Shown: positions 25,224 to 33,188 of the stretch, in pieces
How the letters are laid out: the number at the start of each line of letters is the position of its first letter
Numbering within the stretch: position 1 is the first letter of the stretch
Assembly (NCBI GenBank): GCA_021300505.1
Contig: JAJTDQ010000003.1
Location: 1-40,535 of the forward strand
Origin: Cryomorphaceae bacterium
GTDB taxonomy: Bacteria > Bacteroidota > Bacteroidia > Flavobacteriales_D > Crocinitomicaceae
Length of the DNA stretch: 40,535 nucleotides
Direction: 5' to 3'
Notes under the pieces: generated by a model
What the model saw: the letters and a program-made list of their open reading frames with translations, nothing else
Told to the model about the DNA's origin: nothing
Database searches by the model: none
Translations under genes and position numbers: made by a program

Positions 25224-25256
25224 AAAGTCTGACGGAAACGTTGGACTTTCTTTTTG
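25224..25256 (+). terminator. Strong intrinsic terminator of the nidogen-like gene
   Basis: GAAAGTCTGACG and CGTTGGACTTTC pair over 12 bp (two G-U) around a GAAA tetraloop, then five T. It is the longest terminator stem in the window. Confidence 0.9.
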
Positions 25257-25300
25257 ATCACTTTGCCTGAAATCTTAAAAGTGGTTAATTGTGATTCAGA

Positions 25301-25633
25301 CTAGAATTGATGGGAATGAAAACGACCAACTTCTGCAATCATACTGTGATAATAACGGTACCATTTTGACATACCGAGTGCTTTGGCTTCTTGATGAACA
25401 GGATGTTTTGCCCATTGTTGAATGGCATCTTTATTCTCCCAATAACTGATGAACGTTCCACGCCCGTCGTGTTTCATGCTTTCATAGCCCAAGTAGCCTG
25501 GAATTTGTTGGACCAATTTAAGTGTCTCAACGTCATATTCCTCATATCCTTCCAAATCATCGGATAGATAATAATTGAATATGGATGCGAAAAAAGGTGT
25601 CTGAGGAGGGGTGTGGGAATGCCAATTAATCAT
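25301..25633 (-). CDS. Antibiotic biosynthesis monooxygenase (ABM) domain protein
   Basis: The 110-residue protein is a single dimeric alpha/beta-barrel ABM domain: IFNYYLSDDLEGYEEYDVET, QIPGYLGYESMKHDGRGTFI, SYWENKDAIQQWAKHPVHQEA and WYRYYHSMIAEVGRF. The WENKDAIQQW stretch and following H-P-H-Q are typical of the family. Members include quinol oxygenases and haem-degrading enzymes, but most are uncharacterised. No cofactor-binding residue can be assigned here. It is probably a cytosolic, monocistronic gene; its neighbours are unrelated. Confidence 0.87.
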   Translation of the reverse strand: MINWHSHTPPQTPFFASIFNYYLSDDLEGYEEYDVETLKLVQQIPGYLGYESMKHDGRGTFISYWENKDAIQQWAKHPVHQEAKALGMSKWYRYYHSMIAEVGRFHSHQF

Positions 25634-25950
25634 GATAGAATTGATTTCGAAACAATGTAAGGTTCGTCAAAAATAGAAAGAAACTCAAGATTCCTTTTGA
25701 TTTGAATGTTGTGGTGGACAATCAGAAATTTTCTATTCCTAATCAGCATATTTTTGAGGTCATCTGAAGAGTATGATCGTTTATCCCAACCATCGCTTTT
25801 AGGTGTATAATTAAGGGTAAAGTGTGATCAATCTAATGCAACTCAATCGCGAAGCAGCAACGAATGTAAAGTGTGATTTGAAAATCCCCTAGCTGGTGGA
25901 TGATAACAAAAATCTGTCTTTGGACATGTATTGAAAATCGGCGATGCTCC
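25634..25950. other. 317-bp intergenic region
   Basis: The stretch lies between the ABM gene and the extended end of the frameshifted gene. The 12-mer GTAAAGTGTGAT occurs twice in direct orientation (25817-25828 and 25866-25877). I see no gene, RNA or terminator, and no clear consensus promoter for the ABM gene. Confidence 0.4.
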
Positions 25951-27107
25951 TTAAAGATTAACGACACGTTTAGCACTTCTTTTCTTTCCGTCAAGGATAA
26001 TCACTGAACAGGGTTCTGTTTGTTCCAATTTCTTCTTAACAAATTCCCCCTTTTGATTGTACATATAAGTGGTCACATTACAAAGCGTACCATCTTCAAA
26101 CAATAGGTTTCTTGGTGAATATTTCCACTCGGCTGATTGTAGGTAACACTGTAAAATCTGCCGTCTGGCAATTGATATTCGTAGTTGGTTCGCTGCTTGA
26201 ACTCATTATATCTCAAGGTATACAAATATTCCGGACACCAGTTTGTGAATCTTCTGTATTCTCGTATATCTCCATCATCAAATCGTACAATGTATTCATT
26301 ATAAAGGTCATTGAATTGGTTGTAGAAATATTCATTTTTCAGCGAACAGCTGTCGGGAGGTAAAGTGGTCATGTGAATACAACCATCGCTTGTGTTTATG
26401 TTATCTACGTATTTGTTAAAGTAGAAATAGTTATATCCATTTGTTTTGATGTAATATTTCTGACGCTCTATGGATACAACGGTATCGGCACTGCGTTTTA
26501 TGTTCAAATCAATCATTTGGGTGATTTGCCCCGGCTCCGGCATAAGCTCTTTTCCGTTGATTGGTGTGTTTTTATCAAAGTCATTGTAATAGGAATAAAT
26601 GCTGTCTCCAAGCGCTATTCCATTCGGATTGTAAGTGACATTTACTTTGTAAATACCGGCAAATAAGGGCACGCCAAAACTGTGGTGCGAAGCGTTTTGG
26701 GTGTGGTAGTTGTAATAGTTTTCAAAATCATTCAGGTAAATGGGAACAACAAGTTGTTCAAGTGGTTTCAGGTATCTAATCTGAACATTACCAGTATCAT
26801 GAACCATCATGTTCAGCATTCGATCTTCGGTATATCTCAATAACAGTGTATTATTGGCTTTGTCGTAGGCATTTAAGTAAAACAGCTTTTGACCTACATT
26901 TTGCGTATGGGGCAATAAAACAGGAAGTGTTCTTTCTTTATCGTTGTTCGTGATCGTGATAAAAAAAGTAATTTTCTCCCCTTCGTAATAGCTTTCTTTG
27001 TCTGTGCTCAGAATAAAGCTGATCGGATGATATTTTAGGTTACCAAAAGCATTTTTATTGATTACTAAAATCAGAAAAGTCAATAAAATGGATTTAATTA
27101 TGTTCAT
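25951..27107 (-). CDS. Exported protein of unknown function, frameshifted near its 3' end
   Basis: The start is the ATG at 27107 (signal peptide MNIIKSILLTFLILV, then NAFG). The N-terminal ~110 residues look like a beta-sandwich of the alpha-2-macroglobulin/BsuPI kind (SYYEGEKITFFITITNNDKE). The C-terminal part has repeated aromatic strands separated by Gly (YEYQLPDGRFYSVTYNQ). The uninterrupted frame ends at 26073, but the tail after 26132 loses its pattern. The -1 frame gives a better match: EWKYSPRNLLFEDGTLCNV, then YMYNQKGEFVKKKLEQ, with its stop at 25951. Restoring one G (CAG-GCC) joins the halves to about 385 residues. The family is not recognised. Confidence 0.75.
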
Positions 27108-27469
27108 GGTTTTCTGTATGTTTCTGGTCAACCTTGGCTATAACTTACGCACAACCCCCACAATCCCGCTGCATGCTAACATCAATTTGTTTGCTTGGCT
27201 CATCGGAAAATAAAGGTGATGCTTTCTCAAGAACTTTTCAATCTGATTTTTCGGGGTTCTTTTTGCTTAAATAATAAAATATTTTTGGATTATTTTCGTC
27301 ACATTGACGTTTCGGGAGTTGGTGAATTAAAGTTTTTGGTTGCTTAGTTGGAAATCCTACGTCTGCAATTCAGCGTTCTAATATTGAAGAATTTAACCTC
27401 TTTCAATAATTGAATAATCAATGTTATCTAATTAGAAATGTTATTAAAACGATCCAACAGCTTTAAACC
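27108..27469. other. 362-bp intergenic region
   Basis: A 40-bp C-rich element at 27141-27180 starts and ends with TAAC and has an imperfect inverted pair (TTACGCA and TGCTAA). A hairpin with arms TATTGAA/TTCAATA lies at 27382-27408, about 60 bp past the stop of the SBBP gene, but it has no T-tail. Otherwise the region is AT-rich and I see no gene. Confidence 0.4.
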
Positions 27470-30142
27470 TTAATACTTCTCAATCAGCATTTTTTTATGA
27501 CCTAGTGATGTGTGAACCTGAAGCAAATACATACCCGAGCTCAAGTTATCCAAATAAATCGCACCGGTTTTTGAATTCAAAATATGTGTTAGTACCGCTC
27601 TACCAGACATATCAGTAATCTGCGCAACACATATTTTACCTTCACTTATCAATTCAATGTTCAGAATAGATTTTGTAGGATTAGGATAAACTTTCATTTG
27701 AATATCCGATACTTCAGCAATTCCAGAAAATGAAGTATGTAAAGTAGTGGCGGTGTCGGTTCTTATTGCAGGATTAAAGTCAAAATAAATATCTGCAAAG
27801 TTGTTAATGAATTGTCCAATCGGTAATGTTCCGTTTTGTTTAATTCGGAACTTTACCATTCCCATTGATCCTAAAGGGTCTGAAAGACTATCAGGAAGCA
27901 TAATTCCTGGAAAGAAAAACTTTGCTACGTTACCATCGGTAATTGACAAATTCATAGGAGAATGGCTCGAAGTAATTATTTCCATACTAGCCATTTCTAA
28001 AAACTGCGAAGGTAGCGTATCTGCAATCAGTACATCATAAGCGGGTGCATTTCCAAGATTTTGAAAATGTATTTCATACTCAAGCCATGAAGGGCTTGTA
28101 ACATTTATCAAAGTATCATTATTTACCCACTTGTAATTTGGATCGTATGGTCCGACAACCAGTGAAGTAGATGAAGATAAGTTGTCACCGGGTGTTTGGT
28201 CACTAGCGGATGGTGAAATGCTGGCTGAAGAAACTAAAGGATCTCCAATTTGCATAGTGGTAGGAATGTTATAATAAATAAAAATATTCTCTACAGTTCC
28301 TGGATTAATTACACCGAGGTTCCAAGAACTCAATTGTCCGTTTTGGCTGCTAGGGGATGGGCTCGCCATTAAGTAATCGAGATTGGCATCGGCGTTTATG
28401 TCAACCATAGCGTTCAGCGCAGTGGTTCCAACATTTTTGTAGGTTAAAATATATCCAAGTACATACCCTGCTTTTGGAGCTGTAATAGGTGAAATCGAAA
28501 TTCTTAAATCATTCATATTTGGCGAAGGATAAAAACCAAAGTGGTTCAATGAATCACATGCACCCAAACCTATGAAATTTGCCGACTGTATTGCAGGTGT
28601 GGTGAGCGTATGGTATAGTGGTGGGTAAGGAATAGATACATCGTAAGCGCCTGATATGGTGAAGAGATTAAATTCACCTGCAAGATTTGATGAAACCACA
28701 AAATTATTGGCGTCCAATTGCACCATTACGTTCGGGATGCCGGGTTCAGTAAAATTTAATACGCCATCGTTAGACCCATCAGAAAAGACTATTCCCTTGA
28801 TTAAATTTGCATTATCAGTAATTCTGGCAGCATATCCTAGTGAGAGTCCAATTGAGTCATTTGCAATAACAATGTGCCCTGATCCAAAACCCGAAAACCA
28901 AACATCATCACCAGTAGTTGCGCAAACGGCATAGGTAAAATGAGGATCTGTTGATCCTTTTGAATTAAGCGCCCATTGAACTGTGCCTGAAGAATCTACC
29001 TTTGCGTAAAATGATTTTTTCAAGCTGTTTGAAGACAAGGCAAAACTTCCCATATTCATGTTCCCTTCAAAAGTACCTGTCCAATACACGTTGCCATCTT
29101 GATCACAGTCAACACCTAAGCCTTCGTCTTGCCCGGTTCCGCCAAACGTTTCTAACCACGACCAGGTACCGGAGTTGTTCAATTTTCCTAAAAATGCGTC
29201 GCCACCACCGTTAGTATTTGTTACAACAAAAGGCCCGTAAGTGCCTGGGCTTCCCGACATAGTAAAATATACATTTCCCAAATCATCCGCAGTAATGCCG
29301 TATATATTTCCTCCACCATCAAATAAATTTGTCCAGACCTCATTGCCATTTGCGTCAAACTTGGTAATAAAATGATCATTAGTGCCGACTGAAATCGGAT
29401 TAGAATTCACATTTAATGTGCTTGAGAATGTTACGCCACTTAAGTATGCATTGCCAGCCGGATCAACTGCTCCTGCATACGTAAAATCAGCACCTGTTCC
29501 TGAACATTTACTGATCCATTGAGGCGTGCCTGAATTATTAAATTTAATTACAAAAGCGTCATGGCTACCGGAAGCAATCATAGAAAGTCCTCCCCAAGTA
29601 AAATTCGTACTTCCTGCATCGCCAAATAAATAAATAGTGCCTGCGCCATCAGAGGCAATGTCGTTTCCGTCATCATTAGTTGAGGAACCACCGCCATTAC
29701 TGGCAAACAAGGGGATACCTGAAGCAGCATCAATTTTAACAAGGTACGCGTCTTTGCCACCATTAGATGTAATTGAAAGTGAACCCGCATTTAACGTACC
29801 ACTAAATTGACCGGTAACCCAAACGTTTCCTACACCATCGTATACTATACTGCCAGCCCAATCACTCTGAGTGCCCCCAATAGAGGTTGCCCAAAGCACA
29901 TTTCCTGTAGGATCATACTTTACAATAATTTCGTCTTGAAGCCCTTCACTAGTAAACGGTGTTCCATCAACATCGATGGTATTGATATATTGACCTATGG
30001 TGTATGCATTGTTGAATTCGTCTACCGTAACACCATATGCACCAAAAGCATAAGGAGACATCCAATCAACCACTTGGGCTGAAATATTATGATAACCCGT
30101 AATTAATGATAATGCTATAGTGAGGTATAATTTGTTTTTCAT
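27470..30142 (-). CDS. Large secreted SBBP-repeat protein with T9SS type A CTD
   Basis: At 890 residues this is the largest intact product. The signal peptide ends ISA, then Gln23. Residues ~30-450 carry repeated SBBP-type propeller units (DEIIVKYDPTGNVLWATSIGG, DAYLVKIDAASG, DAFVIKFNNSGTPQWISKCSG, DHFITKFDANGNEVWTNLFDG). A SdrD B/CarboxypepD-like domain follows (GIVFSDGSNDGVLNFTEPG, ~450-510). Next come Ig-like DUF11/DUF7619-type domains (~530-800, SWLEYEIHFQNLGNAPAYDV). The CTD is ~815-890 (MKVYPNPTKSILNIEL, SSGMYLLQV). T9SS should export it, probably as a cell-surface or adhesive protein. Its promoter is not clear. Confidence 0.9.
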   Translation of the reverse strand: MKNKLYLTIALSLITGYHNISAQVVDWMSPYAFGAYGVTVDEFNNAYTIGQYINTIDVDGTPFTSEGLQDEIIVKYDPTGNVLWATSIGGTQSDWAGSIVYDGVGNVWVTGQFSGTLNAGSLSITSNGGKDAYLVKIDAASGIPLFASNGGGSSTNDDGNDIASDGAGTIYLFGDAGSTNFTWGGLSMIASGSHDAFVIKFNNSGTPQWISKCSGTGADFTYAGAVDPAGNAYLSGVTFSSTLNVNSNPISVGTNDHFITKFDANGNEVWTNLFDGGGNIYGITADDLGNVYFTMSGSPGTYGPFVVTNTNGGGDAFLGKLNNSGTWSWLETFGGTGQDEGLGVDCDQDGNVYWTGTFEGNMNMGSFALSSNSLKKSFYAKVDSSGTVQWALNSKGSTDPHFTYAVCATTGDDVWFSGFGSGHIVIANDSIGLSLGYAARITDNANLIKGIVFSDGSNDGVLNFTEPGIPNVMVQLDANNFVVSSNLAGEFNLFTISGAYDVSIPYPPLYHTLTTPAIQSANFIGLGACDSLNHFGFYPSPNMNDLRISISPITAPKAGYVLGYILTYKNVGTTALNAMVDINADANLDYLMASPSPSSQNGQLSSWNLGVINPGTVENIFIYYNIPTTMQIGDPLVSSASISPSASDQTPGDNLSSSTSLVVGPYDPNYKWVNNDTLINVTSPSWLEYEIHFQNLGNAPAYDVLIADTLPSQFLEMASMEIITSSHSPMNLSITDGNVAKFFFPGIMLPDSLSDPLGSMGMVKFRIKQNGTLPIGQFINNFADIYFDFNPAIRTDTATTLHTSFSGIAEVSDIQMKVYPNPTKSILNIELISEGKICVAQITDMSGRAVLTHILNSKTGAIYLDNLSSGMYLLQVHTSLGHKKMLIEKY

Positions 30143-30258
30143 GCTTTATAGTAGTTTGTTTATCCGAGACGCATGGGCATCGAGGTTAGGTTGCATAAGA
30201 ATTGAATAAATTTTCGTTCAAGATTATTCATCAAAACGAATATCGAGAAATAACTTAC

Positions 30259-30286
30259 TGATAACCCTCACTTGTGAGGGTTATCA
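30259..30286. repeat. Perfect 28-bp palindromic hairpin
   Basis: TGATAACCCTCAC (30259-30271) and its exact complement GTGAGGGTTATCA (30274-30286) flank a two-base TT centre. It lies 117 bp upstream of the SBBP gene on the minus strand. AAAAA follows on plus, so it is not a standard plus-strand terminator, and the minus-strand T-run precedes the stem. It could be an operator for a dimeric regulator or a dispersed palindrome. Confidence 0.8.
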
Positions 30287-30357
30287 AAAATAACAATTCT
30301 ACAAATCACGTGGAGAGCGAATTGTTGAACAATGGTTTCAAAGGAGGAGCTACATTA

Positions 30358-30566
30358 GACTACACTTCATTTCGCTCAGGATGAACTTCTCGCCCAAGGA
30401 ATCCGCAATAAAAAAGCCTTCAGTCGGCTTGCTTTTATTCTGCTCCTCCTCTTGGCTTCCTTCGACTACACTTTGTTTCGCTCAGGATGGACTTCTCGCC
30501 CAAAGGATCCGCAATAAAAAAGCCTTCAGTCGGCTGACTGAAGGCTTTTTCTGCTCCTCCTCTTGG
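30358..30566. repeat. Tandem ~100-bp duplication reaching into tRNA-Asn
   Basis: Copy 1 (about 30358-30455) and copy 2 (about 30464-30566) share GACTACACTT, TTTCGCTCAGGATG, ACTTCTCGCCCAA, CCGCAATAAAAAAGCC and TTCAGTCGGCT. Both end with TCTGCTCCTCCTCTTGG, which in copy 2 includes the last 12 template bases of tRNA-Asn. Copy 1 has lost the second arm of the terminator hairpin. Sequence preceding the copies, CGCTCAGGATG, is of a type often repeated between Bacteroidota genes. Confidence 0.8.
30516..30550 (-). terminator. Terminator of tRNA-Asn, bidirectional
   Basis: GCCTTCAGTC (30522-30531) and GACTGAAGGC (30536-30545) form a perfect 10-bp stem with a GGCT loop. Six A before and five T after it allow termination on either strand; on minus it follows the tRNA 3' end by 9 bp. 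Confidence 0.85.
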
Positions 30567-30627
30567 GCTCGAACCAAGGACCCTCTGATTAACAGTCAGA
30601 TGCTCTAACCGACTGAGCTAAGGAGGA
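30554..30627 (-). tRNA. tRNA-Asn (anticodon GTT)
   Basis: The 74-nt gene on the minus strand has a 7-bp acceptor (TCCTCCT with AGGAGGA), a D arm (GCTCAGTCGGTTAGAGC), an anticodon arm CTGACTGTTAATCAG with GTT, and a T arm GGTTCGAGCCC. The discriminator is G. CCA is not encoded. It has a promoter at 30657-30686 and a terminator at 30516-30550. Its last bases also occur in the upstream copy of a tandem duplication. Confidence 0.97.
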
Positions 30628-30656
30628 ATTTCGGTTATCTTGCTTAAAAGCGAATG

Positions 30657-30686
30657 CAAATATAAAGAAACAATTTATTCTGCAAA
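30657..30686 (-). promoter_or_regulatory. Promoter of tRNA-Asn
   Basis: On the minus strand TTTG (30683-30686), an 18-bp gap and TATATTTG (30657-30664) match the consensus. The start near 30652 leaves a leader of about 25 nt. Confidence 0.7.
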
Positions 30687-30720
30687 GCACCGAACCAAAA
30701 AAATATAGTTCATTGCGCGA

Positions 30721-31166
30721 TTAAAAATCGTCTTCGTCAAGGGTGAAATCGTCAAGCGAACTGTCAAATCCATCACCCGATTCGTCACTATCCACCAAGT
30801 CATCGCAGTTTTCATCTTCGCATTTTACAGGACGCAAAATATTTGTCTTTGAAACATTCAAGCGAATCTCCGTGCGGATCGATCCGTCTTCCTGAGCATA
30901 AGCCTTGGCAAAAGGTGTCCCCTCAAGCTCTACCAAGGCACCCTTCTTCAGGAAATCAAGGATACGCTGTGTGGACCCTTCTTTCTTCCAAATGGTGCAG
31001 TTCACCCACGTGGTTTTGGTCTTGGTTTCACCCGTCCGCTTGTCGCGCCAATTCTTGTTGTGTGCAACAGGGAAATTAATGGCGATCACACCTCGATCCA
31101 TTGTCTTGATGGTGGCGTCTCTACCTATGTTTCCGATAAGCCGCGTCTCAAATAGCGCTTATTCAT
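30721..31166 (-). CDS. ssb: Single-stranded DNA-binding protein, frameshifted in the N-terminal strand
   Basis: SSB coats ssDNA during replication and repair through an OB fold. From 31134 down to the stop the frame gives LIGNIGRDATIKTMD, then INFPVAHNKNWRDKRTGE, TTWVNCTIWKK and KKGALVELEGTPFAKAY. It ends with an acidic tail DDF, the protein-interaction tip. In this frame no start precedes LIGNIG: TAA lies shortly before it. The adjacent frame has ATG at 31166 and MNKRYLRRGL, then a stop. One missing A near 31137 (TTA-ATC) would join them. The ATG at 31101 would drop the first OB strand. The amidase gene ends 1 bp upstream. Confidence 0.85.
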
Positions 31167-31167
31167 C

Positions 31168-32088
31168 TTACAAACGGATCACATAGGCATCCTTAAAGCC
31201 GCTGTTTTTGACTTTTTCAAGGTCTTTGTTCGCGGCTTCCTTGTTGGCGTACGAACCAACTGTATATTGAAATTTGTACTGTGTCTCGCCTTCAACCTTG
31301 CGTCGTGTAACGGGCATTGCTAACTTTTTAAAGCTTTCATGACCTGTGTCGATTTCGCTTTTTGACGACATAATGCGAATGACATAGGTGCCCGATTCAT
31401 TGCCCGCTGCGGCATTATTCGAAATGGTTACATTGTTTGCCGGTGCTGTTTTAATGAAGCTGATGCTTGGGTGTTCTTTTACAATGAATGTTTTCAATGC
31501 GCGGTACATGGCTGATGCAAGCACGTCTTGACCTGAAGCACTGTTCAGATATTTCGCTTCGTCGTCATTGGTAAGAAATCCACATTCCACCAGAACTCCA
31601 GTCATGTTGGTGTATTTCAATACCTGAAGGGAATGCTCACGGTCTTCTGTGTCCTTTACCCCACGTGAGTGTCTTCCTGCTTTTTTGGAAAACTCATTTT
31701 CGAACTCTTGCGCAAGACCAACAGATTTTTTCGCACTCATCGTATGCACGTGTGACTCCGTTCCGTGAACTGCTTTTCGGTCGTTGGCATTGCAATGCAC
31801 AGAGATAAAATAATCCGCCCCCACAGAATTTGCCTTCGCTACACGGTCGTCAAGGGTTGGAAAACTGTCATCCGTTCGGGTGTAAATGATGGTCACATTC
31901 TTCAGGTTTTGCTCGATGTAAGCGCCAAATTTTTTGGCAATCAAAAGGTTTAGTGCTTTCTCGGGCTGAATGTTTTTCATCTCAGAGCAATGTCCAGGAT
32001 CACTACCTCCATGACCAGGGTCTGAGCGAGGTGGAAAACGTAGCGGTGATGGAGATTGGAGGCTCACATGATGAGTGTCTTTTGTCAC
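31168..32088 (-). CDS. N-acetylmuramoyl-L-alanine amidase with SPOR-like C-terminus, 5' end abnormal
   Basis: The enzyme cuts the bond between MurNAc and the stem peptide of peptidoglycan. Amidase_3 residues are all seen: zinc ligands His26 (DPGHGG), Glu43 (QPEKA) and His98 (SVHCNA), and catalytic Glu168 (LVECGFLTN). The last ~85 residues (YVIRIMSSKSEI to KFQYTVGSYANKEAANKDL) resemble a SPOR domain that binds denuded glycan. The odd part is the start: the first possible codon is a GTG at 32088, and residues 1-22 are antisense to the opposite gene. There is no signal peptide or first beta strand (usually VVID before PGHGG). The 5' end seems lost. It is followed by ssb. Confidence 0.82.
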   Translation of the reverse strand: MTKDTHHVSLQSPSPLRFPPRSDPGHGGSDPGHCSEMKNIQPEKALNLLIAKKFGAYIEQNLKNVTIIYTRTDDSFPTLDDRVAKANSVGADYFISVHCNANDRKAVHGTESHVHTMSAKKSVGLAQEFENEFSKKAGRHSRGVKDTEDREHSLQVLKYTNMTGVLVECGFLTNDDEAKYLNSASGQDVLASAMYRALKTFIVKEHPSISFIKTAPANNVTISNNAAAGNESGTYVIRIMSSKSEIDTGHESFKKLAMPVTRRKVEGETQYKFQYTVGSYANKEAANKDLEKVKNSGFKDAYVIRL

Positions 32089-33107
32089 AGTTTTTTGCCC
32101 TAAAACAGCGCGGTTGTCGTGTTTGTTTTATTGGCACCGAAGCTGTTTGGTTGAGAAACACCTCGTTTCACGCTTTGGTGGATGAATTTCTTCCGGTGAA
32201 ATTGGCCCAAGGCGCGCTTGCCGACTTCTTAACGATGCGCCGTTTGAACGGTTACTTTGAGTCAGAGAACATTCGCAAAGTGATACTTAATACTGCCCAA
32301 GGTGGACATGTCCGAAACCTGTGTTTAACGGCAAAAAAGCCCACTGAATTTATTGGGATCATTCACACCTTGAGGAAATTCAACGGAAGCTTTACGCAGA
32401 AAGTGATCTCAAAAAAAATCAAGAACTACTTGGTGCTGAACGACTATTTCTTGACGCAGATTACACCTTCAGCAGACCAAAGGATAACGTCATTTTATCC
32501 GTTGAGATTTCCATCATTTGATATTTCACCATCCGAAAATAAATCAGGCAAGCAAATAACGATTATCGGTGGAGTTGAAAACCGCCGCAAAGACTTGGCA
32601 GGAAGTATTGGTTTAATGAAACAGCTGCTTGACCTTGATCTACACTTCGTGTTTTTGGGGAAAAGCGATCCGAACAATGAGGGCGTTCAGCAGTTTAAAG
32701 AAACACTTCGAGAAAATGGGCTTCTGGATCATGTCACCATGTATGATCATTTTGTGGATGAAAAAGAGTTCGATCGTGTGGTGAAACAATCGGATTTTAT
32801 ATGGCCGATGATCCATCCCAATACGGAAAGTGCTATAGAATATTTCCGCAATCAAATTCCTGGAGCCCTGAATGTGGCCTTGGGGTATAGAATTCCACTG
32901 TTGGTGCATGAGGATTTTGTCAAAGAATGGAAAGACTTAAGTTTTGCGGCTTCCTATCGATTGGATACCTTTCGATCAGACACGGAAAACGCACTGGCGA
33001 ATGCTGAACAATTGAAGTTAACACTCGAGCAAGTGGAAGCCTATAATCCATCATTTCAGGAGGAAAAATACCTCGAATTTATCTTCGGCAACAAGTCAAA
33101 AAAGTAA
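32031..33107 (+). CDS. Glycosyltransferase-like protein (GT-B fold suspected)
   Basis: The GTG at 32031 gives MENVAVMEIGGSHDE, a natural first beta strand; an ATG at 32049 is an alternative, and a longer frame upstream merely reads the amidase backwards. The ~358-residue protein has an N-terminal nucleotide-binding-like half (FFALKQRGCRVCFIG, VILNTAQGGHVRNL) and a C-terminal half with ITIIGGVENRRKD, LDLHFVFLGKSD and VKQSDFIWPMIHPNTES. This resembles GT-B glycosyltransferases. No family signature is sure. The gene faces the amidase head to head with a real overlap. No promoter is visible, because its upstream space is occupied by amidase coding sequence. Confidence 0.68.
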   Translation: MENVAVMEIGGSHDECLLSQFFALKQRGCRVCFIGTEAVWLRNTSFHALVDEFLPVKLAQGALADFLTMRRLNGYFESENIRKVILNTAQGGHVRNLCLTAKKPTEFIGIIHTLRKFNGSFTQKVISKKIKNYLVLNDYFLTQITPSADQRITSFYPLRFPSFDISPSENKSGKQITIIGGVENRRKDLAGSIGLMKQLLDLDLHFVFLGKSDPNNEGVQQFKETLRENGLLDHVTMYDHFVDEKEFDRVVKQSDFIWPMIHPNTESAIEYFRNQIPGALNVALGYRIPLLVHEDFVKEWKDLSFAASYRLDTFRSDTENALANAEQLKLTLEQVEAYNPSFQEEKYLEFIFGNKSKK

Positions 33108-33166
33108 CTTTCTTGGATTTCATTCCGAAAAAGTCATAACTTTCTTGGATTTCATTCCGAAAAAGT
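33105..33166 (+). repeat. Two perfect 30-bp tandem repeats (32-bp period)
   Basis: The 30 bases at 33105-33134 (beginning TAACTTTCTTGGATTT, ending CGAAAAAGT) recur exactly at 33137-33166, separated by two bases. The first copy starts at the stop codon of the glycosyltransferase-like gene, and the second carries the TTG of the next promoter. Confidence 0.9.
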
Positions 33167-33176
33167 TCTATTTTTG
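33145..33176 (+). promoter_or_regulatory. Promoter of the AAA/DUF4143 gene
   Basis: TTG (33145-33147), a 21-bp gap and TATTTTTG (33169-33176) fit the consensus. The start near 33181 supports the ATG at 33189 as the start, not an upstream TTG. The TTG lies inside the 30-bp repeat, whose other copy carries another TTG and a TAACTTTC -7-like element. Confidence 0.65.
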
Positions 33177-33188
33177 CTAAAAAACACC

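Noticed and set aside
25817-25877. Two GTAAAGTGTGAT copies considered as operator pair
   Set aside because: They lie between unrelated 3' and 5' flanks with no promoter nearby; two short AT-rich copies are weak evidence.
27141-27180. C-rich element with TAAC at both ends, considered as an integron attC site
   Set aside because: The outer TAAC motifs are direct, not inverted, and the inner pair TTACGCA/TGCTAA is imperfect. No integrase or cassette array is present.
30381-30608. 75-codon reading frame on plus
   Set aside because: It spans the tandem duplication, the terminator and most of the tRNA-Asn gene.
33105-33166. Tandem 30-bp repeats considered as a CRISPR array
   Set aside because: Only two copies, spacer of two bases, no cas genes, and the unit contains promoter elements.
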